From Dichetophora obliterata (lineage: Eukaryota; Arthropoda; Insecta; Diptera; Sciomyzidae), in the NCBI GenBank assembly GCA_963920525.1, contig OY986435.1, positions 94,871,083-94,935,082 on the forward strand: a DNA stretch of 64,000 bases, in the 5' to 3' direction. Below, piece by piece: positions 11,234 to 22,457 of the stretch; within the stretch, counting starts at the first letter, position 1; each line of letters starts with the position of its first letter. The translations under genes and the position numbers were made by a program. A model generated the notes under the pieces. The model searched no databases, was not told the DNA's origin, and saw only the letters and a program-made list of their open reading frames with translations.

Positions 11234-11411
11234 AAAATTAAATTTTTTCCAATTATTCTTTGTTGATTTTTTCGTAAGCTCGTAAATGTATTTTCGCTTA
11301 ACAATTCTTATCCTTAAAGAGCCTAAAGTCGGGAAAATTTACACTCTTATTAGAATTGGCTGAATATTTTCATGTAAGAATAACATACTTAAAAATTAAT
11401 AAAAACTAGTA

Positions 11412-11928
11412 AGGAATTATCTTCGACTGGGCCGAAGTTAAAATACCCCCACGAATTAGAGTATATATAAAATGTTAAGCAAACTGTTAAATATATTTAA
11501 AGATATTTTCCCTTTTTGGTTAAGTCACTTTGTATGGGAGGTAGGTGTGGTTTTCATCTGATTTTTACAAATTTAATACTCAAAATAAATATTAAATATT
11601 TAAAATTAAATTGATTTAAATTGATTTTTGTGGAATTTAAAGAGATCTTACCGTTTTGGTTAAGTCACTTTGTATGGGAGGTAGGCGTGGTTTTCATCCG
11701 ATTTTGCTCAGGTTCGAACTTGACCTCCATTTTTGTATAAAAAGCTTATATTTTGAATTTCGTTATGATAGCTCAAAAATTACGGCTGCTATCGTAGACA
11801 CAGACGGACAGAGGGACATGGCTAAATCGACTCAGGAGGTGATGTGATCAGGAATATATATACTTTTCTATACCGACCACGCCTTCTTATCGGCGTTACA
11901 AACGGAGTGACAAAATTAATATACCCCC
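11412..11928 (+). repeat. Right arm of inverted dispersed repeat
   Basis: It starts with GGAATTATCTTCGACTGG and ends with CAAAATTAATATACCCCC. It contains ACGGACAGAGGGACATGGC and TAAATCGACTCAGG. Between the arms, 11234-11411 is unmatched AT-rich DNA. Confidence 0.7.
11514..11704 (+). repeat. 140-bp tandem duplication inside the right arm
   Basis: A 51-bp stretch beginning TTTTGGTTAAGTCACTTTGT at 11514 recurs at 11654 with two or three substitutions, giving a 140-bp period. The left arm carries only one equivalent (near 11020-11075), so the duplication followed the inversion event. Confidence 0.75.
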
Positions 11929-12117
11929 ATTACGTTTTTTAAACGTGGTGGTATAAAAATTGCAGTTTTTGGTGATGAATTTTTTCATATTTGTAAAATT
12001 ATTATGAAAACTCTTTCATAAACAGACGCAATCCACTTTAATATAATATAAAAGAACAAAAAAATCACAAATTTTAAAGAACGGTGTTTAAAACAAACAA
12101 AAAATAATTTTTTGTGT

Positions 12118-12240
12118 ACATTAAGGCACCTCACGCTCCATAGAAAAAAAAATAGCTATTCGGGTCGGTTCCTCAAAATAAACCTTGGTTTATTTTATTT
12201 TAGTGATAGCCATCGCCGAGCTGGTATGGTTTGAAATAAC
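12118..12240 (-). repeat. Dispersed repeat copy, empty-site partner of the 24.6-kb mariner
   Basis: In inverted orientation this matches 24490-24634: TTAAGGCACCTCAC, ATTCGGGTC.GTTCCT, GATAGCCATC and GGTTTGAAATAAC occur in the same order. At its edge the copy reads TGTACATTAAGGC, i.e. one uninterrupted TA where the other copy carries a transposon. Confidence 0.7.
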
Positions 12241-12589
12241 ATCAAAAAATCGTCTGTTTTGAAAAAATATTGACAGGTTGTAAAATAATTAAGTGTCACA
12301 AATCATAGGCAGGAAAAAAAAGAACTCTTAATCTGCTTCAAAAAATTGTAAATGTTTGCAATCAGATTAAAGATAATGCTGTTTTTTTTGGCATATTTAT
12401 GATTTTTTTTATTTCCATACAGAAACTTTAAAAATTCAAATAACTTCATAATTGTTATTTTTTTTTTAGGTTCTTGCAATATTTTTTCAGTAGGTGTTTG
12501 TTTTATAATTAATGTTTTTGTTCCAATATACATATATCAGCTTAAGAAATTCTGGCTAGGAATGAGTGCAAGCACTCAAAACCTACCCA
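12241..12589. other. No gene seen
   Basis: AT-rich sequence with long T/A runs. The small open frame on the minus strand (12303-12533) is Lys/Ile/Asn-rich and unsupported. Confidence 0.45.
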
Positions 12590-13130
12590 ACGACATACAG
12601 TGTAACCAAGAATTATATATTCAAGATTCCGCCGTGCGCATGGCCGCTCTCTTTGTGAGCACGTGTATGTGACGTCAGAAGTGCAAGAGAAAAAAGAGTC
12701 AAACTGACTGAAAAAAACGTAGTAAAAAATTTTTAATAGGGGTTATCGATTTAAAATCTCCTCTTTTTTTTATAAAATCTTGGTTTTTTAAAAGAAATAA
12801 TTTTAAATCAAAAAACAACGCTTGCACAGAAAAAATTTTAAAATTTTTCATTACTATCTTTGATAAAAATTTTATGTCTTATTGGGGTGTTAACTTCCGT
12901 GTTGACCCTTTCACAAAAAAATAGCTATGTTGTTCGATTTATTTTGAGAGCAGTTTGACTGTTTCATTGTGTGTATTTCGTTTGTTTCCCAATTAGCCAA
13001 TCAGTAGCTCGTTCCTGTAGCAAAATCGACAAGTTACCGATTTGTATGACGTCAGCTGTTATCGATCCATAGTTACCGATTTCGTGACAACTAATGTTTC
13101 TGTACGTTTAAATCGGTAAAAACTCGGACC
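12590..13130 (+). repeat. Diverged inverted-repeat partner (left)
   Basis: Words in order here that reappear inverted at 15600-16015: AAGAnnATATA with CGCC (12601-12630), GCTCGTTCCTGTA (13007), GTTACCGA and TATGACGTCA (13035-13052), and AATGTTTCTGTACG (13093). Identity between these anchors is low. The pair could be the old long termini of one large element spanning about 12.6-16.0 kb. Confidence 0.45.
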
Positions 13131-13744
13131 TTGATGAAAAAGAATACAAATCGAGAAGAAAAGTCGCGAAATTGAGTCAAATGACAAGCAGCTGTTTACT
13201 CGAATGTATTATTTTAGTATTATATATTATTTTTTTTACTTTAAAACAAATAGGTGCTTGTCTTGTTAATAAAAAGTGAATATTTGCTGTTTAAGAAAAT
13301 TAATAATGTTATAAAGATGTGTATTAATGGTTGCGGTTGTAAATAATTTTACACTTAGTGCTGTGCTGCAAAAACTTAGCAAATATATGCAACCGGTTAC
13401 TTTTTCATAGCTCAAACAAATACTGTTTTGCTGAAATTTTTAACTTTTATGTAAGTAGCAGAGATCTGCAACAAGTAAATAAAAAATCAAGCTACTTGAA
13501 AAAATTTAAAAAAAAAGATATCAACTTTGAACTTGATTTATTTTTTTCCTTACAATTCGCGACTGGCTTCTGAAAAACGAATCATATGTCTGACGTGATT
13601 CTATTTTGTTTCTACCCCACATGAGTTGTTGGTTTTCTACTTTTCCACTCTGGTTTCGACTCTATGCGACTGACGATCGTTTGTCTCGTTGTTCGTTTCA
13701 TTTATTATGCGGAGTTCGTGTAAATTTTTTCTGTTGTTATTGCC
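13131..13744. other. No gene seen
   Basis: AT-rich sequence. The 71-residue open frame at 13358-13573 has no recognisable domain. Confidence 0.45.
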
Positions 13745-14430
13745 ATAATATTATGTGGCAACCCTATTTCAAAATTTTATAATTTGGAAATTTTGACAAC
13801 GGATTCGGATTCAGCGACCCATTTTTGGTGTACCATTTTTTTTGCCAGCCCCGAATTCATAAAACTACAAAAAATTAAGGTGGCAACCCTATCCACCATC
13901 TCGAATTTTAAATTCTGACTTTAGATTCGAAATCAGCGACCCCTTAACACTGATAAATGACGTTTAAAACTCTTTAAAAGACATATTATTAGGAGGCAGC
14001 CCTATTATTTAATAATTTTTTAATTTGAAAATTCTGACAACGGATTCGGATTCAGCGACCCATTTTTGGTGTACCATTTTTTTTGCCAGCCCCGAATTTA
14101 TAAAACTACAAAAAATTAAGGTGGCAACCCTATCCACCATCTTGAATTTTAAAATTATGACTTTAGATTCGAAATCAGCGACCCCTTAATACTGATAAAT
14201 GATGTTTAAAACTCTTAAAAATACATATTATAAGGTGGCAATGCTGTGGTAAAAATGTATGTGGCAACCCTAACCTCCATCTTAAATTTTAGCACTGTGA
14301 CATTATATTCGAAATCAAATCCGTTGTCAGAATTTAAAAATTACAAGAATTCGCAAAAATAAAAAAAAATCGAAGTGGAAGCTCTATCCGCCATCTTAAA
14401 TTTTAAAGTTTGACCACTCAGTCCACAGAA
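13745..14430 (+). repeat. 241-bp tandem repeat, dimeric, about 2.7 copies
   Basis: ACGGATTCGGATTCAGCGAC occurs at 13799 and 14040, exactly 241 bp apart, with almost identical surroundings. Each unit contains two related halves marked by GTGGCAACCCTA and ATTCGAAATCAGCGACCCC. A decayed third unit runs to about 14430. The halves suggest a dimeric higher-order unit of about 120 bp. Confidence 0.85.
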
Positions 14431-14459
14431 TCATTAAAAGTCCTATTACGGTTAAGCTC

Positions 14460-14760
14460 TCTCTAAACAAGTTCATTGAATTTTTTGGATACTTGCTTTA
14501 ATTGGATACTTGCCTGAAGGCATATTTTAAGCTTTCCAAGCTTTTTGCCGAAGGCATCAAGCTTTCCTTTACTTGAAACTTCGTGCCGTTCGCTTGTAAG
14601 CTAGCATACTTGCAAGTCGCAAGCTTTCGTGGGCTTATTTATATTCAATAACAAGCTATACTTGATTCAAAATTATCAAGCTCAAGCTAGCTTAAACTTG
14701 TATTTTAAGCAAGTACTTGATATAGAGTTTGAAGTAGGCTTGTGCAGTTCTCTGGTAAGT
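14460..14760. repeat. CTTG/CAAG-rich low-complexity tract
   Basis: ACTTG, CAAGC and AAGCTT words recur densely on both strands (for example TACTTGCAAGTCGCAAGCTT near 14608). Confidence 0.5.
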
Positions 14761-14883
14761 AGGCATTATTTATAAATTGTATTACCATTAAAACTAAAAC
14801 TTTTTTAAGAATACGAAATATTTCAATCAGAAAAAAATTCGACTTATATGAAAGTAACCATTTTTAAAGGTATATTTGGAGTA

Positions 14884-15571
14884 CACCTAATCCCGTTTTT
14901 GCACGGTACATACGTTCCAGAAAATATCGTGTAAAAAAAAATCGTGTAAAAAAAGACACACCGTAATGGAAGAATATTAGATTGGTTCAACAACCTCAAA
15001 AAGACTACAAAAATTAATAACTCGGTAAAACAAACACATATTTTGTTCTTCAGTATATCATATTAATTTTATTCCACATATTATAATCATTTTATAATTT
15101 TTTCTACATTTATTCAAGCTCAAGACCATTTTGTTCTAATATGAATTTTCATTTATTAGCTTCATATTAAATTTTCAAAATGGTCTCGAGCTTGAATAAA
15201 TGTAGAAAAAATTTGAAATACAGACCGAATAATGAAACTCCCGCAGGGAGAAATGATAAAAGTCATTTTATAATTTTAAAGAAATAAAAACAAAAATTAA
15301 AAAATTTACACATTTTAGATATAAAAACACAACCTAAATATTAAAAAAAATCACATCTTCAAGTAACATAAAAAACAAAATCATTTTAAAGTTTTCAGGA
15401 AATAAAAACACAATTTAAAAATAAAAAATAATCTCATATTCAAGGATAAACAGGATAAGTTTTGTCGTGTTATTTTAAAAATAACGTGTAAAAACAGGAT
15501 AAGTTTATTTCTGTCGACCGTGTTATTTCAAAATCGTGTAAAAAAAGACCGTGTAAAATCAGGATTAGGTG
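14884..15571. mobile_element. TA-flanked non-autonomous element, 688 bp
   Basis: Terminal inverted repeats start CACCTAATCC and run about 23 bp with three mismatches. TA is present on both sides (14882-14883 and 15572-15573), as for Tc1/mariner-type elements. The subterminal word CGTGTAAAAA is repeated near both ends. No transposase is present. The centre holds a separate near-perfect hairpin. Confidence 0.75.
15101..15209. repeat. Near-perfect 33-bp-arm hairpin
   Basis: Positions 15101-15133 and 15177-15209 are inverted copies with one mismatch (core ATTCAAGCTCAAGACCATTT). Weaker pairing continues inward through AATATGAA, leaving a loop of about 15 nt. It lies in the centre of the TA-flanked element. 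Confidence 0.8.
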
Positions 15572-15599
15572 TATTTATAACTTAATAATACCCAACATT

Positions 15600-16015
15600 A
15601 CTGTCATTATATAAATCGGTAGAATTCTCACTTGCCACAAAGCCAGTGATAAAAGTGACACATTTTCATCGATTCACTTTACGTACAGAAACACTTTTTT
15701 ACAAGGTTCCATTGAAATGAAATCGGAACATGTGCTTATCGATTTGGAATGAACGAATCGAACAGAAATCGATTCAGATTCGTACAGAAACATTGTAAGT
15801 GAGAGTGACGTCAAATCGGTAATATGAGTCGGTAACTACGATCGCTACGAGTTACAGGAACGAGCCACAGATTCATTTGCTTAGTTTCGTTTGTTGTTTA
15901 TGTGATTTTTTTGTTTGAATGTATTTTCACTTATGACGTAGACCTGCGCAGTAGATTGCCATTTCTGCGCACTTAAGGCGTGATCTTCTTTATATTGTTC
16001 TTGCAGTGTAACCTT
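15600..16015 (-). repeat. Diverged inverted-repeat partner (right)
   Basis: Inverted counterpart of 12590-13130: CGTACAGAAACATT (15782), TGACGTCAAATCGGTAA (15806), TACAGGAACGAGC (15853), ATGACGTAGA (15934), and a final GGCGTGATCTTCTTTATATT (15977). See the partner entry for how the pair is read. Confidence 0.45.
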
Positions 16016-16365
16016 TTCAATAAACTGAAAAGTTAATTTTTTTGTTGTGCTGTTTTAAAATAAATTTTGTTTGCACAAAATTTTTTTACGATAGTCCGAA
16101 ATGTTATTTTTTATAAATTTTCTTATAAACTTTTTTATTTTATAGTTAAATTTTTTTGCTTAAAACATGTAATAATAACAGCGAACTAAAAATAAATGAT
16201 TTATTTTTAAAAATGTTTTTAAAAACAATTTTTACAAGGAAAGGAAAAAACAATACGAGATCTCAGACTCGTAAGCGAGCTCGAAACGAACACGAGATCT
16301 CGGACTCGTAAACAACTCGAAACGAACACGAGATCTCGGACCCATACAAAATTTTGTGAAAAGAC

Positions 16366-17000
16366 TTAGCATTTTAGTAAGACTTAGCAATAGTAATGAA
16401 TTTACTGATCCTTATACACTAAAAATTCTGTTCACTAGTCTGGTTAGATCCAAGTTGGAATACGCAAGTTTTATTTGGAATCCGTATTACAATACGCATG
16501 TGAATCGCTTAGGACGTGTTCAACGTAGATTCCTCAAATATGCACTTCGTTCTATTAACTTTGCAGATCCTCTTCCCTCCTATGATGTTAGATGTAAACT
16601 TATAAACTTGAAAACCCTGGAAAATCGAAGAACTATATCATCCCTCTTATTTGTTTTCAATATTATTTCTGGCAACACTGATTGTTCGTATCTTCTCAAC
16701 CAAATAACTTTTAACGTTCCTTCCAGAACATTAAGAAATAGTGCACCATTTAATATTGGAGTGCACAGAACAAATTATGCTTCAAATTCACCAATCGTGA
16801 GAACTTTGCGAGAATTTAATAACCTTTCAAATGTATATTCTATTGATTTTTCAGTCACTAAGACGATAATGTTCAAACAATTAAATTCAATATATTAAAG
16901 TGTAATATCTATTACTTTGCATGTACATACTTATATATTAAGCATATAGTCAGTAAGGTTAACATACCATTGATTAAATAAATAAATAAATAAATTAATT
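16366..17000 (+). mobile_element. 5'-truncated LINE with (TAAA)n tail
   Basis: The satellite is interrupted between GAAAAGACTTAG and TTTTTTCATATAAAAATT, and the insert carries the C-terminal part of a LINE ORF and ends in a TAAA tract at about 16976-17000. Five-prime truncation and a simple 3' tail are standard products of target-primed reverse transcription. AAGACTTAGCA occurs at both edges of the 5' junction, so the exact start is uncertain by some 20 bp. Confidence 0.75.
16383..16898 (+). pseudogene. LINE ORF2 C-terminal fragment (CR1/Jockey-like)
   Basis: The open frame encodes about 170 residues containing LKILFTSLVRSKLEYASFIW, RVQRRFLKYALR and a CKLINLKTLENRR segment. This is the thumb/C-terminal region that follows the reverse-transcriptase catalytic palm in CR1/Jockey-type LINEs. 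The catalytic YADD-type motif is lost with the 5' truncation. The frame has no internal stop to TAA at 16896, so the insertion is fairly young. The fragment alone should have no activity. Confidence 0.8.
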
Positions 17001-18123
17001 TTTTCATATAAAAATTGTGAAAATTTTTTTATTTTAATTGACATATTGTAAGCTGCTAATTACAACGAAAAAAATAGTTTTTATTAAAATTAAATATTTT
17101 CGTATAAAAAAGTCGGACTTGTTAACGAGCTCGAAATGAATACGAGATCTCGCATCCATACAAAATTATATGAAAACAATTTTGAAAATTTTTTAATTTT
17201 ATTAATGTATTTTTTGAAGATAAAAATAAAAACAAAATTTTTATTCGAATAAAATATTTTCAAAATTATATGAGAAGATTTCGAATTTTCTTCAAAGAAA
17301 ATTATATGAAAAGACTTACGTATTTTTAGTAGCTAACAATGATAAAATAGTTTTTATGGAATGAAATATTTCCATATAAAAAACTCGGCTTTGTTACGAA
17401 TACGAAATAGACTTAAATGAGTCCGAGAATGCGATTCGTTAACGAGTCCGAGAATACGATTCGAGAACGAATCGTTAATTAAAAATATAGAAGCTTTCTC
17501 GAACTGCTTTTTTATATGAAACTATTTTATTTTATTAAAAGTAATTTTTTTATTGTTAACTGCTAAAAATAAGTCAATTAAAATAAACAAAATTTTCATA
17601 ATTTTTATATGAAAAAGTCTAAGTCTTTTTAAATAATTGCATATGGATCCGAGATCTCGTGCTCGTTTTGAGCTCATTTACGAGTTCGACTTTTTTATAT
17701 GAAAATATATAATTTTTTTAATAAAAACTATTTTTTCATTGTAAGTTGCTAAACATACGTCAATTAAAGAAAAAAAAAAATCAAAGTCTTTTCATATAAT
17801 TTTCTATTAGAAATTTATATGAAAAATTTCTAAGTCTTTCCACATAATTTTGCATGGATCAGAAATCGCGAGTTCGTTTCGAGTTCGTTAACGAGACCGA
17901 GATCTCGTGTTTGTTTCGAAATCATATCAAAGAAGACTTTTTTATATGAAAATATTTTTTTAATAAAAACAACTTTTTTCATTGTTAGCTGCTAAAAATA
18001 CGTCAGTTAAAATGAAAAATAAATAATAAAAAATCAAAGAAAATCAACATAGTAAATAACAAGGTCATATAGAAAACTTTAATAAAAAAAAAGTTTCATA
18101 ATTTTTATATGAAAAAATTCTAA

Positions 18124-18364
18124 GGCCTAGTTTCACAATCAATACTTAAGTTGTACTTAAGTTTAACCAATCAGTTTTTGCTGATTAATTTAATTATTTT
18201 GCAAAATATAATCAGTTGTTGGTTGTCGATGACTTAAGTATAACTTAAGTCACGCATTTTTCTTACTTAAGTCATACTCAAGTTGAACTTAGGTATTGCT
18301 GACGAAACGCATTTTCAGAGGTTATACTTAAGTTCAACTTAATTATTGATTGTGAAACCGGGCC
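18124..18364. mobile_element. Harbinger-like miniature element, 241 bp, TAA flanks
   Basis: TAA occurs on both sides (18121-18123 and 18365-18367). The ends are inverted repeats reading GGCCTAGTTTCACAATCAAT on the left and GGCCCGGTTTCACAATCAAT on the right, extended by AATTAAGTTGAACTTAAG-like sequence. GGCC ends with a 3-bp TAA/TTA duplication are typical of PIF/Harbinger elements. Neighbouring satellite units show the uninterrupted site (TCTAAGTCTTTT), which confirms the borders. Confidence 0.88.
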
Positions 18365-19070
18365 TAAGTTTTTTCATATAATTTTCTATAAGAAATTTAT
18401 ATTAAAAATTTCTAAGGCTTTTCACATAATATTGTATGGATCCGAGATCTCGAACTCGTTTCGAGCTCATTCGACTTTTTTATATGAAAATATTTAATTT
18501 TTTTAATAAAAATAGTTTTTTCAATGTAAACTGCTAAAAATACGTCAGGTAAAATAAAAAAAAAATTCATAATTTTTATATGAAAAAATTAACAGTCTTT
18601 TTATATAATTCTCTATGAAGAAATTTATATGAAAAAATTTTATGCTTTTTCACTTAATATTGTATGGGTCCGAGATCTCTTTTGCGTTTCGAGTTAGTTA
18701 ACGAGTTTTACTTTTTTATATGAAAATATTTTTTTTAATAAGAACAACTTTTTTCATAGTTAGCTGCTAAAAATACGTCAATTAAAACACATAAAATTTT
18801 CATTATTTTTATAGCAAAAAATTCCAAGCGTTTTTATTTAATATTGTGTGAAGAAATTTATGGTAATTTTGTTTTCATACATCATTTTATTTAGTGTTTA
18901 TTTCAATGTTAATCATTTTTACTGAAAAATATTTCAAGTTTTTCTTAGGAAAAGTCACTAAGAAAAATTTATGGATCCGAGATCTCGTGTTCGTTTCGAG
19001 CTCGGTTACGAGTCCGAGATCTCGGATTCGTTAACTCGGTAACGAGCTTGTTTACGAATCGTCCTTCGTT

Positions 19071-21141
19071 TGGTGTTTATTTGGATTATTGCAGTTTAGA
19101 AAATGCTTGTATATGTGTTGCAATAGAGCTTTGAAAAAAGGTATTTTTTAAGATTCGAGGAATTGCTGCCGGTTTTTGGTGCCAAGATGAGCATCTATAT
19201 GATAATATACCTGTGCCAGAAGATTGCTAAACATTTTTAAGTTTTTCTTATATGATCTTTTTTACGCTGGTCTAGAATTGCTTTCAAGTTTTTTATTGTT
19301 CTCTTTTGCTCACAAAAGCCATTTCACTTTTTTCCTTTTCAGAAATACACTAGGGGTATTCACGATTCAGTGCACTTGCCTGTGCAGTTGAGGACTTGAG
19401 CACTTGTGCAATTGTGCAGGTAGGTTTTCGTGAACACACCATCACCATTTCAAAGCTGTCAATATTTTTCAATACACACAAGTGCACAACTGCTCAAGTC
19501 CTCAAGTCCTCAAGTTGAAGGTAATAGTAGAAAAGCACTTGTGCAGATTTTTGACGCACGTACAATTTGTTTTTGTAAAGTGCACAAGTCGTCAAGTCGT
19601 CGCTTCGAAACTTTTTTTCAACTCTTAACTAATTTAAAGGAGGTATATTCTTATTTGTTGTAATTCTGAAATACTTAATTTAAAGTAACAGTCTAAGCAG
19701 TTTTATTATGAGTCCTTTCGACCCTAAATTCTATGATCGGCATGGAAAATTTGTTTCTTTAAACTTTTAACGCAGTTTTCTGTTATTGGCATCGTTAACT
19801 TATACTCCGTCTCTCCTTTCATTTAATAGAGATAAAAAATCTGCATCAGAATCTTTTTAGAAGAAAAATACGTATCACTTCGTTTATAGCCCGCATTCTG
19901 TTTTCATTAACAGTGATATTTTATTTCTCACAGCAGAAGTTTTTCGCATGCTTAAAACGATTTCCCACACTGCACGAAAGAAAGTCTTAGAAATTTTGAT
20001 TCAAGGTTCGAATCAATACGCGCTGTGTTTTTCTCAATTTACTGCATTTATTCGATATATCACAAGCTCTGCAATGCGGGTCCTCATACGCTGGTTATGT
20101 TGTTGTTTTCATTTAGATATTAAAATGTTTACGCTGCACGCGATCACAATAGCTAGTACAACGCAAAACTCACCCTGACATTTAGCAGCGACTTAAGTCA
20201 TTGTGTTGCCCCAGCGAAAAATTATATTAGGCACCAAAAATATTTGTCAAGGGGCATCATCTTTACACAATCGAATACCTTACTTGTGAAATAGAATTGA
20301 TCCTCATAATGAAAACGAAATGCCCACATATAAGGTATGTAAGGTATGTATACGAAAAAAAGTAGTCGGCAACAAATGGGTATTAAAACTGCCTTTTTTT
20401 TAACAAAAAAAGTTTACAGAGTTTACCAGAAAAGTTTATCAGAAGATAAAGTAAAATCCATCAATTTTCTTACACAGGAAACCATTCAAATATTTTTAAT
20501 TTTAATTATTAATTGCGACCTATTCTTTGATTTTACTTGATTTTAATTATGAGCTTTTTAGATCAAGTAAGTTACGAAGAGGGCAAGAACAACAACAACA
20601 ACTCCGTACAGAGTCAATCAAGCATCACACTAGACAAACTGTTTCGGTAGGCGCTACCCATTTCATCTTCAGTAGCCTTGAAAGATTATAGAACTTTAAT
20701 TAAAGTTGAATTAATTAAATAATTTTTAAGCCAAATTATATAAAAACTTAAACAGTCAGTTCTCCCGTGCAAGCACAAAACATAGTAAACGCCATTTCTA
20801 GAATTTTCACTTTATGATGAAACTTAAATATGAAGTTTTTGCGTGATATAAAAAAGTCACCCACCAGTCTTTACGATGTATAGTTTTTGAGATATTGGAC
20901 TGTCTAAACAACCCAGTAGTCCCAGTCTGAAAGAAATCTTGAACGAATCATGCACGATTTTTCTTCCTCTTTGACGAAACATGCTGATTTGTTTACACAT
21001 TTCATTGACGAAAATCTCATACAAAAGTTCCAAATTCGTGCACTGTTTTAAAGCTTTCTGTTGTCGATGAACGAAAACAAGACAGATTCGTTAAAGAATT
21101 ATCGACAAATGTAACTTACGCAGTAAGTTTCTTACAGAAAT
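19071..21141. other. No gene seen; one snapback region
   Basis: The region is AT-rich with scattered short open frames lacking motifs. At 19382-19410 and 19484-19517 a GTGCAGTTGAGGACTTGAGC word and its inverse form an imperfect stem, with further copies of GCACTTGTGCA and CAAGTCGTC to about 19600. This could be the remains of a miniature element beginning AGGGGTATTCACGA at about 19352. Confidence 0.45.
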
Positions 21142-21257
21142 CTGGGGTCGAATTACAGCATCCGTGATCGAGCAAAATTACGAAGGCCACGACGAGAAAA
21201 GTGCCTATCAATCTTGTACAATTTTGCTCGATCACGGATGCTGTAATTCGGCCCCAG
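21142..21257 (+). mobile_element. 116-bp palindromic element, copy 1
   Basis: Ends CTGGGG/CCCCAG. The stem is about 38 bp (GTCGAATTACAGCATCCGTG, then ATCGAGCAAAATT) around a 40-nt asymmetric centre GAAGGCCACGACGAGAAAAG / TGCCTATCAATCTTG. No target duplication is visible. Centre orientation is taken as plus. Confidence 0.85.
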
Positions 21258-21350
21258 CTTAAAACATTGAAGCCAACTGTGCTTGAGTTGTTGGTTTGAT
21301 AACCAGCGCTGGGTCTTTTCAACTTCTGGTATGCAATGCTAAGTATGATC

Positions 21351-22398
21351 CACTGTTGCCAACTTGGTGCTTTTTCCACCAAAAAGAAAAATGAAGTTTG
21401 GTGCCTGGTGCACTTTTTGGTGCTTTTTTTTTAATTTCGGAGGCACCAAAGGTGCCTTAGTTTTTGCCTTAATATTTCATGGAATTTAATCTCAAAATGT
21501 GATTTAAACCGAAGTGTCCCAGCAGCTTTATATGGAGCCACAAAATTCCATCATAAAAATGCTCGTGAAGTTTATTTAGGCCAATTGATCTTAATTTATG
21601 TCAAAAACCAAAAAATTTAAATATATAATTGTGGGACAAATAGGGTTATATGCATAAGTATATGAAAACATTAGTAATTTTTTGCGTTAGATTCATTTAA
21701 TTAGATTAATTTTAGTATTTTAAATTTGTACACGGAGGGAAATAATATTCTTATATTAAGCAAATATTCTGCTTGATATAATAAAATTTAAAATTAAGTC
21801 TCATTTGCTCAAATCAAACATTAAAAACTTAAATTAAGAAAAAAAAATTATAATGAGCATTTATTGTCAAAATTGATCAAATTAAACAACAGCTTGAAAC
21901 AAGCATAAAATACTTGAGTCTAGAACCTGGAACAAGACTTGAATCAAGAAAGTATTTTCTGAATTTAAGCAAACGCAGAGTTGTCGCCTTTCAACAATTC
22001 AGCGAATTACAACAATCATGAAAATCTTGACGTTGTTAGACTCAAATATAGAAAAAAAAATTCTTGAGTTTTAAGCAAATGTTGCTTGAATTGAATATTT
22101 TTTCCTAATATCATGTGTTTTAAATTTGCTCAATTCTAGTAAAATAATGCTTAAATTGATAAATTTACGCTTGAGTATAAACTGATAGCTTGATTTTTTC
22201 TTTCCGTATATAAACCTGTGAAGTAAATTGCTTTTTAAAAAATAAAATAACGGGCAGCTCAGAATATAATTCAATTTTTAAGTTTAATTTGGAATTTTTA
22301 GTTTTTAAAAACCTAATAATTTGGTGCATTTTTGAGGAGAAAGCGCATTTCTTTCGGTTTTTTTGGTGGATTTTAGAATTGAAAAGTTGGCAATACTG
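21351..22398. mobile_element. hAT-type element, 1,048 bp, perfect 8-bp TSD
   Basis: GTATGATC is duplicated at 21343-21350 and 22399-22406. The element ends read CACTGTTGCCAACTT and, inverted, CAGTATTGCCAACTT, followed on both sides by a CCACCAAAAA word. The 8-bp duplication and CA(G/C)TGTTGCCAA-type ends fit the hAT superfamily. The inside has no transposase frame, so this is non-autonomous. Confidence 0.85.
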
Positions 22399-22457
22399 GT
22401 ATGATCATTTACAAGCAACAAAACAAAGGCATAAAGCGCAACTACTGCATAAAAAAC

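Larger units (their letters stand above)
16240..19070. repeat. Mirrored satellite with GAGATCTC core
   Basis: The palindromic core GAGATCTC followed by CG or CGAACTCG-like words occurs near 16259, 16291, 16329, 17142, 17653, 17899, 18441, 18668, 18978 and 19016. Units are about 230-310 bp and include TTTTTTATATGAAAATAT, TACGTCAATTAAA and CATAATTTTGCATGGATCC. Copies left of about 17.4 kb run in the opposite orientation to those on the right, so the block is a large degenerate palindrome of tandem units. It is interrupted by a LINE (16366-17000) and a miniature element (18124-18364). Confidence 0.75.
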
